Source of the DNA: Porphyrobacter sp. IPPAS B-1204
GTDB taxonomy: Bacteria > Pseudomonadota > Alphaproteobacteria > Sphingomonadales > Sphingomonadaceae
Assembly: GCA_003724185.1 (NCBI GenBank)
Contig: RHGM01000001.1
Location: 496,001 to 560,000, forward strand
Length of the DNA: 64,000 bases
Direction of reading: 5' to 3'
The notes below the pieces were generated by a model. It was not told the origin of the DNA and ran no database searches. It was given only the letters and a program-made list of their open reading frames with translations. Below, piece by piece: positions 30,548 through 39,199 of the stretch. Each line of letters opens with the position of its first letter. Position 1 is the stretch's first letter. Made by a program: the position numbers and the translations under genes.

Positions 30548-31336
30548 TTACGCCGAGAGGTAACTCACGAGCGCCCGCACCTTCTTCGACCGCCACTGCG
30601 GCGCGGGGGCGAGCAGCCAGTAGGCGCGGGTGCCGGGCTCCGGCTCGGTCAGGGCGGTGAGGCGGCCCTGCTTCAGCGCCGTCTCGGCGAGGGCCAGCGG
30701 CAGGATCGTGCGCCCCATCCCCGCCAGCGCCGATGCCAGCGCCTGTCCGGGGCTGCCCGCCTTGATGCAGGGGTTCACGCCTTCGGGCAGCGGCATCCCC
30801 GGCCAGTCGATCCACGCATCGCGGTACTCCGGCGCGGCGACGGTGACGCGGCTGGGCGGGGCCAGCTGCACCCCCTGAAGATCGCCCGGCCCGTCCACCA
30901 GCCGGATCGCGAGATCGAGGTTCGCCTCGGTGAAATCGGCGTGTTCGTCGGGCGCGAGGATGTATTGCACCCCCGGCGTCCCCGCCTGGAAGATCGCCAG
31001 CCGGGGGGCGAGCCATTCGGCGTAGAATTCGCGGGGGACGGCGATGGTGTAGCGGTCTGACGCTTGCCCCGCCTGCATCGCGGCGACGCTTTCCTCGAAC
31101 CGGAGGAACCCTTCGCGCAAGGGATCAAGCCCCGCCTCGCCCTCCGGCGTCAGTTCCAGCCCCTTGGAGGTGCGGCGGAACAGGACAACGCCGAGCACAT
31201 CCTCCAGCGCGCGGATCTGCTGGCCGACAGCGGCGGGTGTGACCGCGAGTTCGTCCGCCGCGCGGGTGAACGACAGGTGCCGCGCGGCGGCATCGAACAC
31301 GCGCAAGGCGTTGAGGGGCAGGTGGGTGCGCTTCAC
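30548..31336 (-). CDS. LysR-family transcriptional regulator (GcvA-like)
   Basis: About 262 residues from GTG 31336; a TTG at 31372 is the alternative. The N-terminal winged HTH (LPLNALRVFDAAARHLSFTRAADELAVTPAAVGQQIRALEDVLG) is a close match to the GcvA subgroup, followed by the effector-binding domain. Neither neighbour is an obvious target: apaG lies upstream on the same strand and the HTH gene converges. Target and ligand unknown. Confidence 0.85.
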   Translation of the reverse strand: MKRTHLPLNALRVFDAAARHLSFTRAADELAVTPAAVGQQIRALEDVLGVVLFRRTSKGLELTPEGEAGLDPLREGFLRFEESVAAMQAGQASDRYTIAVPREFYAEWLAPRLAIFQAGTPGVQYILAPDEHADFTEANLDLAIRLVDGPGDLQGVQLAPPSRVTVAAPEYRDAWIDWPGMPLPEGVNPCIKAGSPGQALASALAGMGRTILPLALAETALKQGRLTALTEPEPGTRAYWLLAPAPQWRSKKVRALVSYLSA

Positions 31337-31388
31337 GGGCGGTGGATTAAGCGCGCTTTGCGCCGCCTGCAAGTATCAGCGCCAAAAC

Positions 31389-31802
31389 CTAACGGGGGCT
31401 GCGGCCCTCTGCCGTTTCGGGCGCGGCGAGCGGGAAGAAGGGGATGCGCACCTCGGCAGGCGTGCCATCGGCGCGTTCGAAGGTGTAGAACCCCTCCATC
31501 GAGCCGAACGGCGTCGTCAGCGGGCAGCCCGAGACATAGTCATGGCTCTGCCCCGGCGCGAGCAAGGGCTGTTCGCCCACCACGCCTTCGCCATCGACAT
31601 GGTTCACCATCCCGCGCCCATCGGTGATGCGCCAGTGCCGCGTGCGCAGGCGCAGTGCCTCGTGCGAGGCGTTCTCGATGCGGATGTGATAGACCCAGAA
31701 CCACTTGCCCGCCTCCGGATGCGATTGCTCCGGCAGGTAATTGACGGCAACCCTTACGGTGACCCCGTCGGTGGTGGCGGCGTGCTGGAAAAACTCTTTC
31801 AT
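31389..31802 (-). CDS. apaG: ApaG protein
   Basis: 137 residues from the ATG at 31802, which has a GCGAGG box upstream. The fibronectin-like beta-sandwich domain shows WFWVYHIRIENASHEALRLRTRHWRITDGRG and GFYTFERADG. ApaG is the same fold as the FBXO3 C-terminal domain; its function in bacteria is unclear (Co2+/Mg2+ phenotypes). The usual partner apaH is not adjacent. Confidence 0.92.
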   Translation of the reverse strand: MKEFFQHAATTDGVTVRVAVNYLPEQSHPEAGKWFWVYHIRIENASHEALRLRTRHWRITDGRGMVNHVDGEGVVGEQPLLAPGQSHDYVSGCPLTTPFGSMEGFYTFERADGTPAEVRIPFFPLAAPETAEGRSPR

Positions 31803-31952
31803 GTCGCCTCGCAAGTTAGCGATTCTTCGCCGGGTCACAAGAGGGGCAACGCGCTTAATCCCAGCTGAGTTCCGACGAGCCCACCGAATTCGTAGTGGGC
31901 GCGCCGAAGCGTTCGGCCTATGCGTCGTTCGGGCAAGGGAGAGCGCGGCGCG

Positions 31953-32669
31953 ATGGGGATGGACGAGAAGACCGGCGGACTATCGCGGCGCGCGGCACTG
32001 ACGGCGGCCGGCGCGGGCATGCTCGCAGGCTGGCTTGGCGCCTGCGCGCCGCGGTTGGTGGGCGAGCCCCCCCTGCCCTTGAGCCTCCCCGTCGATCCCG
32101 CCGCGACCGCCGCGCCCGACCTCGTCGATCTGGCCCGCGTCGATCCGCGCTTCAGGTTCGACATCCGCTATGCGACGCCCGCCAATTTCATGGGCCGCAC
32201 GCTTTACCCCGTCGCCCGCGCCGTTGCTCAGCGCCCGCTGGCCGAAGCCCTGTCCAAAGTGCAGACCCGGGCGGAGGCGGCCGGATACGGCCTGCTCATC
32301 TTCGATGCCTATCGCCCCTGGCGCATCACGCGGATGATGTGGGACGAAACCCCGCCCGACAAACGCGAATTCGTCGCCAACCCCGCCACCGGATCGCGCC
32401 ACAACCGCGGCTGTTCGATCGACCTCAGCCTGCACCGCAATGGCGCCGAGGTCGCCATGCCCAGCCCCTATGACGATTTCACCCCCGCCGCGTACCGCAG
32501 CAACACCGCCGCGCCCGAGGATGCCTTGCGGCTGAGCCGGATGCTCGAAGGCTGGATGGTCGCCGAGGGCTTCGTCCCCCTGCCCAACGAATGGTGGCAT
32601 TACGACTGGGCCGATTGGCGCCGTTACCCCATCATGGATGTGCCGCTGGAGGCGGTGACGGCGGGCTGA
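31953..32669 (+). CDS. D-Ala-D-Ala dipeptidase family (VanX/DdpX-like) lipoprotein
   Basis: 238 residues. The start at 31953 yields a twin-arginine-like signal (SRRAALTAAGAGMLAGWLGAC) ending in a lipobox-like LGAC, so a Tat-exported lipoprotein is possible. The peptidase M15D zinc motifs are visible: SRHNRGCSIDL (SxHxxGxAxD type) and EWWHYD. The substrate is likely D,D-dipeptides released from cell wall. In Gram-negatives such enzymes recycle D-Ala-D-Ala and are not vancomycin-resistance genes; no vanH/vanA neighbours are present. Confidence 0.85.
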   Translation: MGMDEKTGGLSRRAALTAAGAGMLAGWLGACAPRLVGEPPLPLSLPVDPAATAAPDLVDLARVDPRFRFDIRYATPANFMGRTLYPVARAVAQRPLAEALSKVQTRAEAAGYGLLIFDAYRPWRITRMMWDETPPDKREFVANPATGSRHNRGCSIDLSLHRNGAEVAMPSPYDDFTPAAYRSNTAAPEDALRLSRMLEGWMVAEGFVPLPNEWWHYDWADWRRYPIMDVPLEAVTAG

Positions 32670-32679
32670 CCCCGCAGGC

Positions 32680-34689
32680 CTACTCGCCCGCAGCCGCCAC
32701 CGGCGCAGGGCCCGGCGGATTGTGCTTGGCCAGAAAGGTGGTCAACGCCTCGTACCAGCGCTGTTCGTTCTCCGGCTTGGAAAAGCTGTGGCCTTCGTCC
32801 TTGATGACCAGCGTTTCGGGCCGCACCGGCGCGGTGCGGCTGGCCTTTTCGAACATGTTGTACTGGCTGAAGGGCACCACGACATCCTTGGTGCCGTGGG
32901 CCAGCAGCAGCGGACGGGTGAGCTTTTCGGCGTGGCCCATCGGCGATACGGTCTTCACCTCGGCCACGCCAGACCCGCGCACCCGGTCGCGCCAGCGTTT
33001 GAACCCGCCGCGGCTGAAGGACTGGCTGTCATAGCGCAGCTGCTTTTCCAGATCGGTCACGCCAGCCCAGCTGGCCGCGCAGCGGTAGCGTTCGGGATTG
33101 CGCAGCACCGCCCACATCGCCGCATAGCCGCCGTATGATCCGCCCACCACACACACCCGCGCCGGATCGGCAAAGCCCTCCTTCACCGCCCAGTCCATCG
33201 CATCGTCAAGATCGTCCTGCATCTTGCGCCCGATCTGGCCGGTGCCCAGTTCGAAGAAGGCCTCGCCATAGCCGCCCGATCCGCGGAAATTGGGCTGGAG
33301 CACGGCATAGCCGCGGTTGGCGAGCAGCTGCACCTCGTCGTTGTATTCCAGCTTGTCACGGATTCCGTAAGGCCCGCCGTGGGGCATGATGATCAGCGGC
33401 AGGCCCTTGGCGTCGCGCCCGCGCGGCAGGGTGAGATAGCCGCGGATCACCGCGCCATCGCGGGCGGTGTATTGCATCGGCTTGGGCTTGGCGAGCGCCT
33501 GGAAATTGATCGCGGGACGGTACTGCGCGACTTCGTCCATGCGTTTGGCGGCGGGTTCGTACATATAGAGCACGCCCGGATCGGACTCGTTCCCGGCCCG
33601 CACCAGCATCCGCGCCCCATCCTTGGCGCGGGACGGCACCCACACCTCGCCATCGCCAAGCGCATTGCGCAGCGCCTTGCGCAGGCTTGCGTGCTGCCTG
33701 GCCAGCGCCGGATCGAGGTAATGCACCTCGTCACGGTCAGCGGTGTAATAGACCGCGTAGGGCTGGCCGTTCCTGATACCGACAGCGTCGATGTCCCATT
33801 CGGGATGTTCGTAGATCGTCTCGACCATTGTGCGCGTGGCAAAATTGTAGCGGCGCAGGCCGACGCGCCCGGTCTCGCCTTCGGACAGGACATAGCCTTC
33901 GTCCGATCCGCCAATGATCTGCACCGCGTCCCAGTACCTGTCGGTGGTCTTCTCGCCTTCCTTGACCCGCGCGACCAGCTTGAGTTCGCCGGTGGCGTCG
34001 GAACGGTAGAAGACCCTGAACTGCCCGTCTCTCCAGCCGGTGCCCATGCGCACCACGCCGTTGTTGTCGGCAACCCAGTTCCACACCCCTTCGCGCGGTT
34101 GCTGGACGGTTCTGACCTCGCCATCGGGCGCCAGTTCGTGACGCATGACCGAGGGGTAATCGTAAACCGACTTCTGGATCGACACGAGGATGTAGGAGCC
34201 GTCCGCTGCATAGTGGATCACGTTGTCGCCTTCGACCACATCGGTGCGGCCGAACAGGCGGCTCATGGTGCCGGTGCTGACTTGAACGAGGATGAGGCGG
34301 GTGTAGCGCACATCCTCACCCAGAAAGGTGCCTGCGGTGGAGACAGAGAACAGCAGCTTGTCATCGGTGACCCAGCTGTACCATTCGAACTGGTCGGATT
34401 CGTCCGTGGCGAAGGCGCGGATCAGCTTGCGGGTGGAAACGTCCGCGATGATGAACTGCGCGATCCCGTCCTTGCGGCGCAGGTAGGACAGCTTTTGGCC
34501 ATCGGGCGAAAGCTTGGCATCCCAGAAGGCCGAACGCCCGGCGAAATCGGCGATCGGGATGATCGGCGGCGGAGCCTCGGACGTGGTGGCGGGTGCGGAG
34601 GGTGCGGCGGCATCCTGTGCGGCAGCTGCGCCCATCGCAACCATCAGGCCGGCGGCCAGCGCCAGCCCCATCCGGAAAATTCTCTGCAC
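32680..34689 (-). CDS. Secreted S9-family prolyl oligopeptidase-like peptidase
   Basis: About 669 residues from GTG 34689, which gives a proper signal peptide (QRIFRMGLALAAGLMVAMGAAAA); ATG 34671 is the alternative. A beta-propeller N-terminal part is followed by an alpha/beta-hydrolase domain. The nucleophile elbow is GGSYGGYAAMW, the Asp lies in HGTKDVVVPFSQY, and the His in DEGHSFSKPEN. Such dipeptidyl or acylaminoacyl peptidases degrade peptides in the periplasm. It converges with the dipeptidase gene, 10 bases apart. Confidence 0.88.
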   Translation of the reverse strand: MQRIFRMGLALAAGLMVAMGAAAAQDAAAPSAPATTSEAPPPIIPIADFAGRSAFWDAKLSPDGQKLSYLRRKDGIAQFIIADVSTRKLIRAFATDESDQFEWYSWVTDDKLLFSVSTAGTFLGEDVRYTRLILVQVSTGTMSRLFGRTDVVEGDNVIHYAADGSYILVSIQKSVYDYPSVMRHELAPDGEVRTVQQPREGVWNWVADNNGVVRMGTGWRDGQFRVFYRSDATGELKLVARVKEGEKTTDRYWDAVQIIGGSDEGYVLSEGETGRVGLRRYNFATRTMVETIYEHPEWDIDAVGIRNGQPYAVYYTADRDEVHYLDPALARQHASLRKALRNALGDGEVWVPSRAKDGARMLVRAGNESDPGVLYMYEPAAKRMDEVAQYRPAINFQALAKPKPMQYTARDGAVIRGYLTLPRGRDAKGLPLIIMPHGGPYGIRDKLEYNDEVQLLANRGYAVLQPNFRGSGGYGEAFFELGTGQIGRKMQDDLDDAMDWAVKEGFADPARVCVVGGSYGGYAAMWAVLRNPERYRCAASWAGVTDLEKQLRYDSQSFSRGGFKRWRDRVRGSGVAEVKTVSPMGHAEKLTRPLLLAHGTKDVVVPFSQYNMFEKASRTAPVRPETLVIKDEGHSFSKPENEQRWYEALTTFLAKHNPPGPAPVAAAGE

Positions 34690-34781
34690 GCGACCCTGCC
34701 CCTGTTCCCGCCCTGATTCGGCAAGCGTATGATTTGCCGCGCCAATGGCAAGGGGCTTGCGAAAGGGACCAGACGCAGGGA

Positions 34782-35399
34782 TCAGCCCTTGGCCAGCAAT
34801 TCCTCGATCTGGCCGAGGCGCTCCTTGCCGAAGAACATTTCGCCCTCCCCTCTTGGCCCCACCCACATCGTCGGGATGCCGAAGGCCCCGCGCGCCACGG
34901 CTGCATCGGTGTTGGCGGCAAGGCCCTGCTTGACCTCGTCACTCTGCGCGCGGGCGAACAGATCGGCGGCATCGAAACCCGCCGCGCTCACCGCCGCGCC
35001 GATCGCTTCGGGCGAGGTCACGTCGATCCCCTGCTCCCAGATCGGGCGCAGCAGGCCTTCGGCAAACTGCACCCCGCGCCCGTCCTGATCGGCGGCGTAG
35101 AGCATCCGCTGGAGCGTGATCGAGTTGAACGGAAATTGCGGGTGAAGGCGGTACTGGCCAAGTCCGTGCTTGGCGATGAAGCGGTCCATCTCCAGCATCG
35201 CATAGGCGTTTTTGCCCTTCACCTCGGCATCGCGGATCATCGGCGGGGCATTGCCGGTCAGCTTGTGCATCCCGCCAAGGAAGACGGGGATCACATCCAG
35301 CTCCGCCTCGTAACGGTTGATAAGCTCACGCAGCGGCCACCAGACGAGGTAGGCATTGGGCGAGACGAAATCGAAGACGAGTTCAACGCGGGTTGCCAT
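34782..35399 (-). CDS. DsbA-fold isomerase, 2-hydroxychromene-2-carboxylate isomerase-like
   Basis: 205 residues. The N-terminus VELVFDFVSPNAYLVWWPL replaces the CxxC of thioredoxins with a Ser-Pro motif, typical of HCCA isomerases and kappa-class GSTs. GAFGIPTMWVG is the conserved cis-Pro region. In naphthalene pathways the enzyme isomerises hydroxychromene carboxylate with glutathione; no aromatic-degradation genes are nearby, so the actual substrate is open. It lies 12 bases after metZ. Confidence 0.8.
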   Translation of the reverse strand: MATRVELVFDFVSPNAYLVWWPLRELINRYEAELDVIPVFLGGMHKLTGNAPPMIRDAEVKGKNAYAMLEMDRFIAKHGLGQYRLHPQFPFNSITLQRMLYAADQDGRGVQFAEGLLRPIWEQGIDVTSPEAIGAAVSAAGFDAADLFARAQSDEVKQGLAANTDAAVARGAFGIPTMWVGPRGEGEMFFGKERLGQIEELLAKG

Positions 35400-35411
35400 C
35401 GCTTGCGCTCC

Positions 35412-36629
35412 TTACATGCCCGCCGCTGCGAGCGCCTGGTCCAAATCTTCGGTGAGGTCTTCGATATCCTCCAGCCCCACATTGATGCGCAGCAGGCCTT
35501 CGGTGACACCCATCGCGGCGCGGGCTTCGTCGGTCAGGCCGGCGTGGGTGCTGGACGCGGGGTGGCACATCAGGCTGCGGGCATCGCCGATATTGTTGGA
35601 GATATCGACCAGCTTGAGCGCATCGAGCAGCGCGAAGGCGCGGGCGCGGGTACCGACATCGAGCGCGAAGATCGGGCCGGTCGCATCCATCTGGGCCATC
35701 GCCAGCGCGTGGCGCGGGTGGCTCGGAAGGCCGGGGTGGAGCAGGTGCCCGCCCGCCTTGGTGATCCGCGGTTCGAGGAACTGGCCCAGCGCCACGGCCT
35801 GTTCGGACTGCTTGAAGGCGCGCAGCGGCAGCGTTTCCAGCCCCTTCAGCACCACCCAGGCGTTGAAGGCGCTCAATGTCGGCCCGGTGTTGCGCTGGAA
35901 CGGCATCAGCACCTCGTCGATCCACTGCTTGCTGGCGCAAATCGCGCCCGCCAGCACGCGGCCCTGCCCGTCCATCAGCTTGGTGGCGGAATAGGCCACC
36001 ACATCCGCGCCGAACTGCATCGGGCGCTGCAACACGGGCGAGGCGAAGGCGTTGTCCACCACCGTGGTGATGCCATGCGCCCGCGCGACGCCGCAAACGT
36101 GCGCAAGGTCAACGATGTCGAGCGTCGGGTTGGCGGGCGTCTCGAAGAAGAACACCTTGGTGTTCGGCCGGATCGCGGCTTCCCACGCGGCATTGTCGGC
36201 GCTGTCGATGATGGTGACGTCGATGCCGAACTTGGGCAGCAAGGCATCGCACAGCCAGCGGCAGCTTCCAAAGGCAGCGCGCGCGGCGACCACGTGATCG
36301 CCTGCCGAAAGCTGGCACAGCAAGGCTGCCGTCATCGCCGCCATCCCGGACGCCTGCGTGCGGCAGGCCTCGGCCCCCTCCATCAGCGCGATGCGTTCTT
36401 CCAGCATGGCGACGGTCGGGTTCTGGAGGCGCGAATAGGTCATGCCCTGCGCGGTGCCCGCAAACCGGTCAGCGACGGTCTGAGCGTCGTCATAGGTGTA
36501 GCCCGAGGTGAGGAACAGCGCCTCGCTGGTCTCCCCGTGCTCCGATCGCCAGGTGCCGCCGCGCAATGCGCGGGTTGCGGGGCGCCAGTTTGCCGTGGCG
36601 GCGCGGTCCATGCCGGTGGTCTTCTTCAT
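35412..36629 (-). CDS. metZ: O-succinylhomoserine sulfhydrylase
   Basis: 405 residues, a Cys/Met-metabolism PLP enzyme. The PLP lysine is in SATKLMDGQGR; RLQNPTVAMLEERIALMEG and GMAAMTAALL are typical. MetZ makes homocysteine from O-succinylhomoserine and sulfide, the direct route to methionine. The family also includes gamma-synthases, but the GQGR after the Lys favours MetZ. It starts 11 bases after the TetR gene, so it may share that transcript. No SAM riboswitch can fit in this spacing. Confidence 0.88.
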   Translation of the reverse strand: MKKTTGMDRAATANWRPATRALRGGTWRSEHGETSEALFLTSGYTYDDAQTVADRFAGTAQGMTYSRLQNPTVAMLEERIALMEGAEACRTQASGMAAMTAALLCQLSAGDHVVAARAAFGSCRWLCDALLPKFGIDVTIIDSADNAAWEAAIRPNTKVFFFETPANPTLDIVDLAHVCGVARAHGITTVVDNAFASPVLQRPMQFGADVVAYSATKLMDGQGRVLAGAICASKQWIDEVLMPFQRNTGPTLSAFNAWVVLKGLETLPLRAFKQSEQAVALGQFLEPRITKAGGHLLHPGLPSHPRHALAMAQMDATGPIFALDVGTRARAFALLDALKLVDISNNIGDARSLMCHPASSTHAGLTDEARAAMGVTEGLLRINVGLEDIEDLTEDLDQALAAAGM

Positions 36630-36640
36630 GGATTGGGCCT

Positions 36641-37201
36641 CTAGGACGGCAAAAGCCCGCCCGCAAGCAGGCCTTGCAGCGCGGTATCGCTGTGCCCCAC
36701 GGCCGACAGCATCAACGTGCCTTCGATCATGGTCATCAGGTAACGAGCCCCGCCAGCGGGGTCGGGATCATTCTCGGGCATCTGCCCTTCCAGCCAGCCG
36801 AGCAGCTCACCCATCATCGCCTGCGCAGCCATCTGGTATCCGGGCAGATCGCGTGCGGCGCCTGCAACAATCTCCCACCACAGCCGCATGAAAGGCTGCA
36901 TCGCAGGCGCATCGCCGTGGGCGAGAATCCGGGCGACCACATCGGCGCGGGTGGCGGCCCGCTCGCCGCCCATCGCGGCATCGATCGCAGCGGCATAGAC
37001 CTTGGCGATGTATCCCAGCAGATCGACGATCAGCGCCTCCTTGGTGCCGAAATGGTAGATCAGCATCCGGTCAGAGGTACCCGCCGCCTTGGCCAGCGGC
37101 CTGAGGCTCGCCCCGCCCAGCCCATGCGCCAGCACATGCGCGGTCAGTAGCGGCAGCAGGCTGTCCTTGGTCATCGGGGGCTTTTTTGGGGCATCGGCCA
37201 T
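36641..37201 (-). CDS. TetR-family transcriptional regulator
   Basis: 186 residues. The N-terminal HTH (LLTAHVLAHGLGGASLRPLAKAAGTSDRMLIYHFGTKEALI) is a textbook TetR domain; the C-terminal helical domain (residues 60-186) would bind the ligand. It is transcribed away from a small membrane protein, and two perfect inverted repeats lie in the 75-base gap between them. It probably represses itself, the membrane protein, and perhaps metZ downstream. Confidence 0.88.
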   Translation of the reverse strand: MADAPKKPPMTKDSLLPLLTAHVLAHGLGGASLRPLAKAAGTSDRMLIYHFGTKEALIVDLLGYIAKVYAAAIDAAMGGERAATRADVVARILAHGDAPAMQPFMRLWWEIVAGAARDLPGYQMAAQAMMGELLGWLEGQMPENDPDPAGGARYLMTMIEGTLMLSAVGHSDTALQGLLAGGLLPS

Positions 37202-37205
37202 GAGG

Positions 37206-37257
37206 CGCTTGTAGCGGTGGGAGGGGCTTGCTACAAGCGAGTGTAGCAGTCGCTACA
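37206..37257. promoter_or_regulatory. TetR operators (TGTAGC/GCTACA)
   Basis: CGCTTGTAGC (37206-37215) is inverted as GCTACAAGCG (37230-37239), and the 16-base TGTAGCAGTCGCTACA (37242-37257) is a tighter inverted repeat of the same half-site. They fill the divergent promoter region of the TetR gene and the membrane-protein gene. The second sits 20 bases before the latter's start. Confidence 0.75.
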
Positions 37258-37276
37258 TATCAGAAGGATCGCGCTC

Positions 37277-37681
37277 ATGCCCATGGAACTCACCCCCTTT
37301 CTTGCGCTCGCCGGGGGCGGGCTGGTGTTTACCCTGGCGGCGGTGCTGAGCATGCTGCTGCGCCCCCAAGCGCCGGGCAATGCCGTTCTGGCAGGTGCGT
37401 TGTCCGCAGGATTTGCTGCGTTCAGCGCCGTGACCATCTGGGCCGAAGGTGTGTTTCCGGTGGTGCTTAACCACACCAGCAACCTGTGGGGCGTGCAGGT
37501 GTGGTGGGATCTGCTGTTCTCGCTCAGCATCGCCTATTTCCTGATCCTGCCGCGCGCCAAGGCGCTGGGGATGAACCTCGCGGCGTGGACCCTGTTCATT
37601 CTGGCGACCGCCAGCATCGGCCTGCTGGCAATGTGTGCGCGGTTGTTCTGGCTGGAGCAGCAATCGGAACGCGCAGCCTAA
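37277..37681 (+). CDS. Small four-helix membrane protein under TetR control
   Basis: 134 residues with an AGAAGGA box 8 bases before the ATG. Hydrophobic segments are near residues 8-28, 33-55, 72-92 and 100-122 (for example LALAGGGLVFTLAAVLSML and AAWTLFILATASIGLLAMC). No family was recognised. Placement opposite a TetR gene with shared operators suggests an inducible inner-membrane protein, possibly for an envelope or xenobiotic response. Confidence 0.65.
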   Translation: MPMELTPFLALAGGGLVFTLAAVLSMLLRPQAPGNAVLAGALSAGFAAFSAVTIWAEGVFPVVLNHTSNLWGVQVWWDLLFSLSIAYFLILPRAKALGMNLAAWTLFILATASIGLLAMCARLFWLEQQSERAA

Positions 37682-37723
37682 TCCCCCTTGCCCTTGGCCA
37701 AGGCGCTGCCTAAGCGCGCCGCC

Positions 37724-39073
37724 ATGGCCGAGGCGCAAGCGTCCCCCTCTCCCGCTGCCCAACCGCCGCTGCGCCCGCGTGATCCGCTGGCGTGGATAGC
37801 GGCGGCGACCGGGCTTTACGCCCTGCTGGCGGGCTGGCGCCTGGCGACGCCATCGATCCCCTATTTCGACGAGGTGCATTACCTCCCCGCCGCACGCGAG
37901 ATTCTGGCGCTGTTTACCGAGGGACAGGGCGCCTACCTCAACCGTGAACATCCCCTGCTGGCCAAGCTGCTGATAGCGCTGGGCATGGGCGTGTTCGGCG
38001 ACAATCCGCTGGGCTGGCGGATCATGCCGTGGTTGTGCGGGGTGCTGGCCTTTTTCGCTGCCGTGCGTGCGCTGTGGCACGCCAGCCATGACCGTTTTGC
38101 CACCCTTTCCTTTGCGGTGATGCTGGCAAGCGGCTTTCACCTGTTCATCCACACCCGCATCGCAATGCTCGACATGGTAATGGTGGCGGCGCTGGCGGTC
38201 GCGGCATGGCAGTTCGCCGCCGCCTGCGCCCAGCCCGAACAGGGCCGCTGGCGGCTGGCGCTGACGGGCGTTGCGATCGGGGCTGCGCTGGGGGCGAAGT
38301 GGAACGCGATTCCCTTGGCCATGGTGCCGGGGCTGACCTTCTTCGTTGCCCGCGCCTTTGCCGGACGCCGCCGGCTGTTCCTGTCGCGCCGGGGGGCGCC
38401 GGTGCCGGGGATCACGCTGGTCGAGGCGTTCGTGTGGCTGGGGCTGGTGCCGCTGGCGGTCTATGCCGCAACCTTCATCCCCGGCTACTGGCTGGCCGAA
38501 TATCTGCACCCCTCCCCCCTGTCCGAGAAAGGGTTGATCGGGTTTCACCGCTATATCTTCGAACTGCAAAGCCAGCTGATGACCCCGCACCGCTATATGA
38601 GCACATGGCAGGCGTGGGTGCTGAATGTGCGCGGCATCTGGTATCTTTACGAGCCCATCGACGGGGCGCAGCGCGGGGTGCTGCTGATCGGCAATCCGCT
38701 GACGATGATGCTGGGGCTGCCTGCGCTGGCATGGTGCCTTGTGCGCGGGGCGTGGGTGCGAGGCGGGAACACAGGCGGGTGGGCAAGGCTGGCCGTGGTG
38801 GTCGGTTATGCTGTCAGCCTCGGCTTTTGGATCGTCGCGCCCAAGCCGGTGCAGTTCTATTACCACTATTTCGTGCCAAGCTTCTTCCTGCTCGCCGCGC
38901 TGGCGCTGACATGCAGCGATCTGCGCCGCCTGCCCTATGGCCAGTGGCCGGCATGGGGCATCCCGGCGGCGTCTGTGGCGGTGTTCGCGTGGTTTTTCCC
39001 GATCATCGCCGCGCTGCCGCTGGCGAGGGGGGATAGTTACGTTGGCTGGATGTGGCTGAACGGGTGGCGTTAG
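37724..39073 (+). CDS. PMT/GT39-type lipid-carrier-dependent glycosyltransferase
   Basis: 449 residues from ATG 37724. It is a polytopic membrane protein with the first-loop acidic motif YFDEVHYLP and NREHPLLAKLLI, as in dolichyl-phosphate-mannose:protein mannosyltransferases and ArnT-like enzymes. These transfer a sugar from a polyprenyl-phosphate donor to protein or lipid in the periplasm. A GT2-GtrA gene that could make such a donor faces it across 126 bases. Acceptor unknown. Confidence 0.82.
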   Translation: MAEAQASPSPAAQPPLRPRDPLAWIAAATGLYALLAGWRLATPSIPYFDEVHYLPAAREILALFTEGQGAYLNREHPLLAKLLIALGMGVFGDNPLGWRIMPWLCGVLAFFAAVRALWHASHDRFATLSFAVMLASGFHLFIHTRIAMLDMVMVAALAVAAWQFAAACAQPEQGRWRLALTGVAIGAALGAKWNAIPLAMVPGLTFFVARAFAGRRRLFLSRRGAPVPGITLVEAFVWLGLVPLAVYAATFIPGYWLAEYLHPSPLSEKGLIGFHRYIFELQSQLMTPHRYMSTWQAWVLNVRGIWYLYEPIDGAQRGVLLIGNPLTMMLGLPALAWCLVRGAWVRGGNTGGWARLAVVVGYAVSLGFWIVAPKPVQFYYHYFVPSFFLLAALALTCSDLRRLPYGQWPAWGIPAASVAVFAWFFPIIAALPLARGDSYVGWMWLNGWR

Positions 39074-39079
39074 CTTGTC

Positions 39080-39175
39080 CGCACGCCCTCCGGCGTGCGA
39101 AATCCTCGCTCATGCGACCTGACGGTCGCGTCGCTGCGGGCGGCCAGTCGGCCTTGCGGTCGCAATGCGACCGAC
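39080..39175. repeat. Intergenic palindromes and dispersed repeat
   Basis: Between two convergent genes lie GCACGCC/GGCGTGC (about 39080-39097), GCGACC/GGTCGC, and a GCGGGCGGCCAGTCGGCC motif at 39136-39159. The motif is shared with 45656-45679 and, inverted, with 28017-28039. Probable bidirectional termination region and dispersed repeat. Confidence 0.55.
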
Positions 39176-39199
39176 ATGTGGCATGCAGGTAGGCTTGTC

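Noticed and set aside
31953..32669. Vancomycin resistance gene (vanX)
   Set aside because: The enzyme family matches, but vanH/vanA partners are absent and Gram-negatives use such dipeptidases in cell-wall recycling.
36630..36640. SAM riboswitch before metZ
   Set aside because: Only 11 bases separate metZ from the TetR gene, too short for any riboswitch.
37253..38866. 537-codon minus-strand ORF opposite the PMT-type transferase
   Set aside because: Sequence is low-complexity Gln/Arg/His/Pro-rich without a domain; the plus-strand frame encodes a coherent membrane enzyme.
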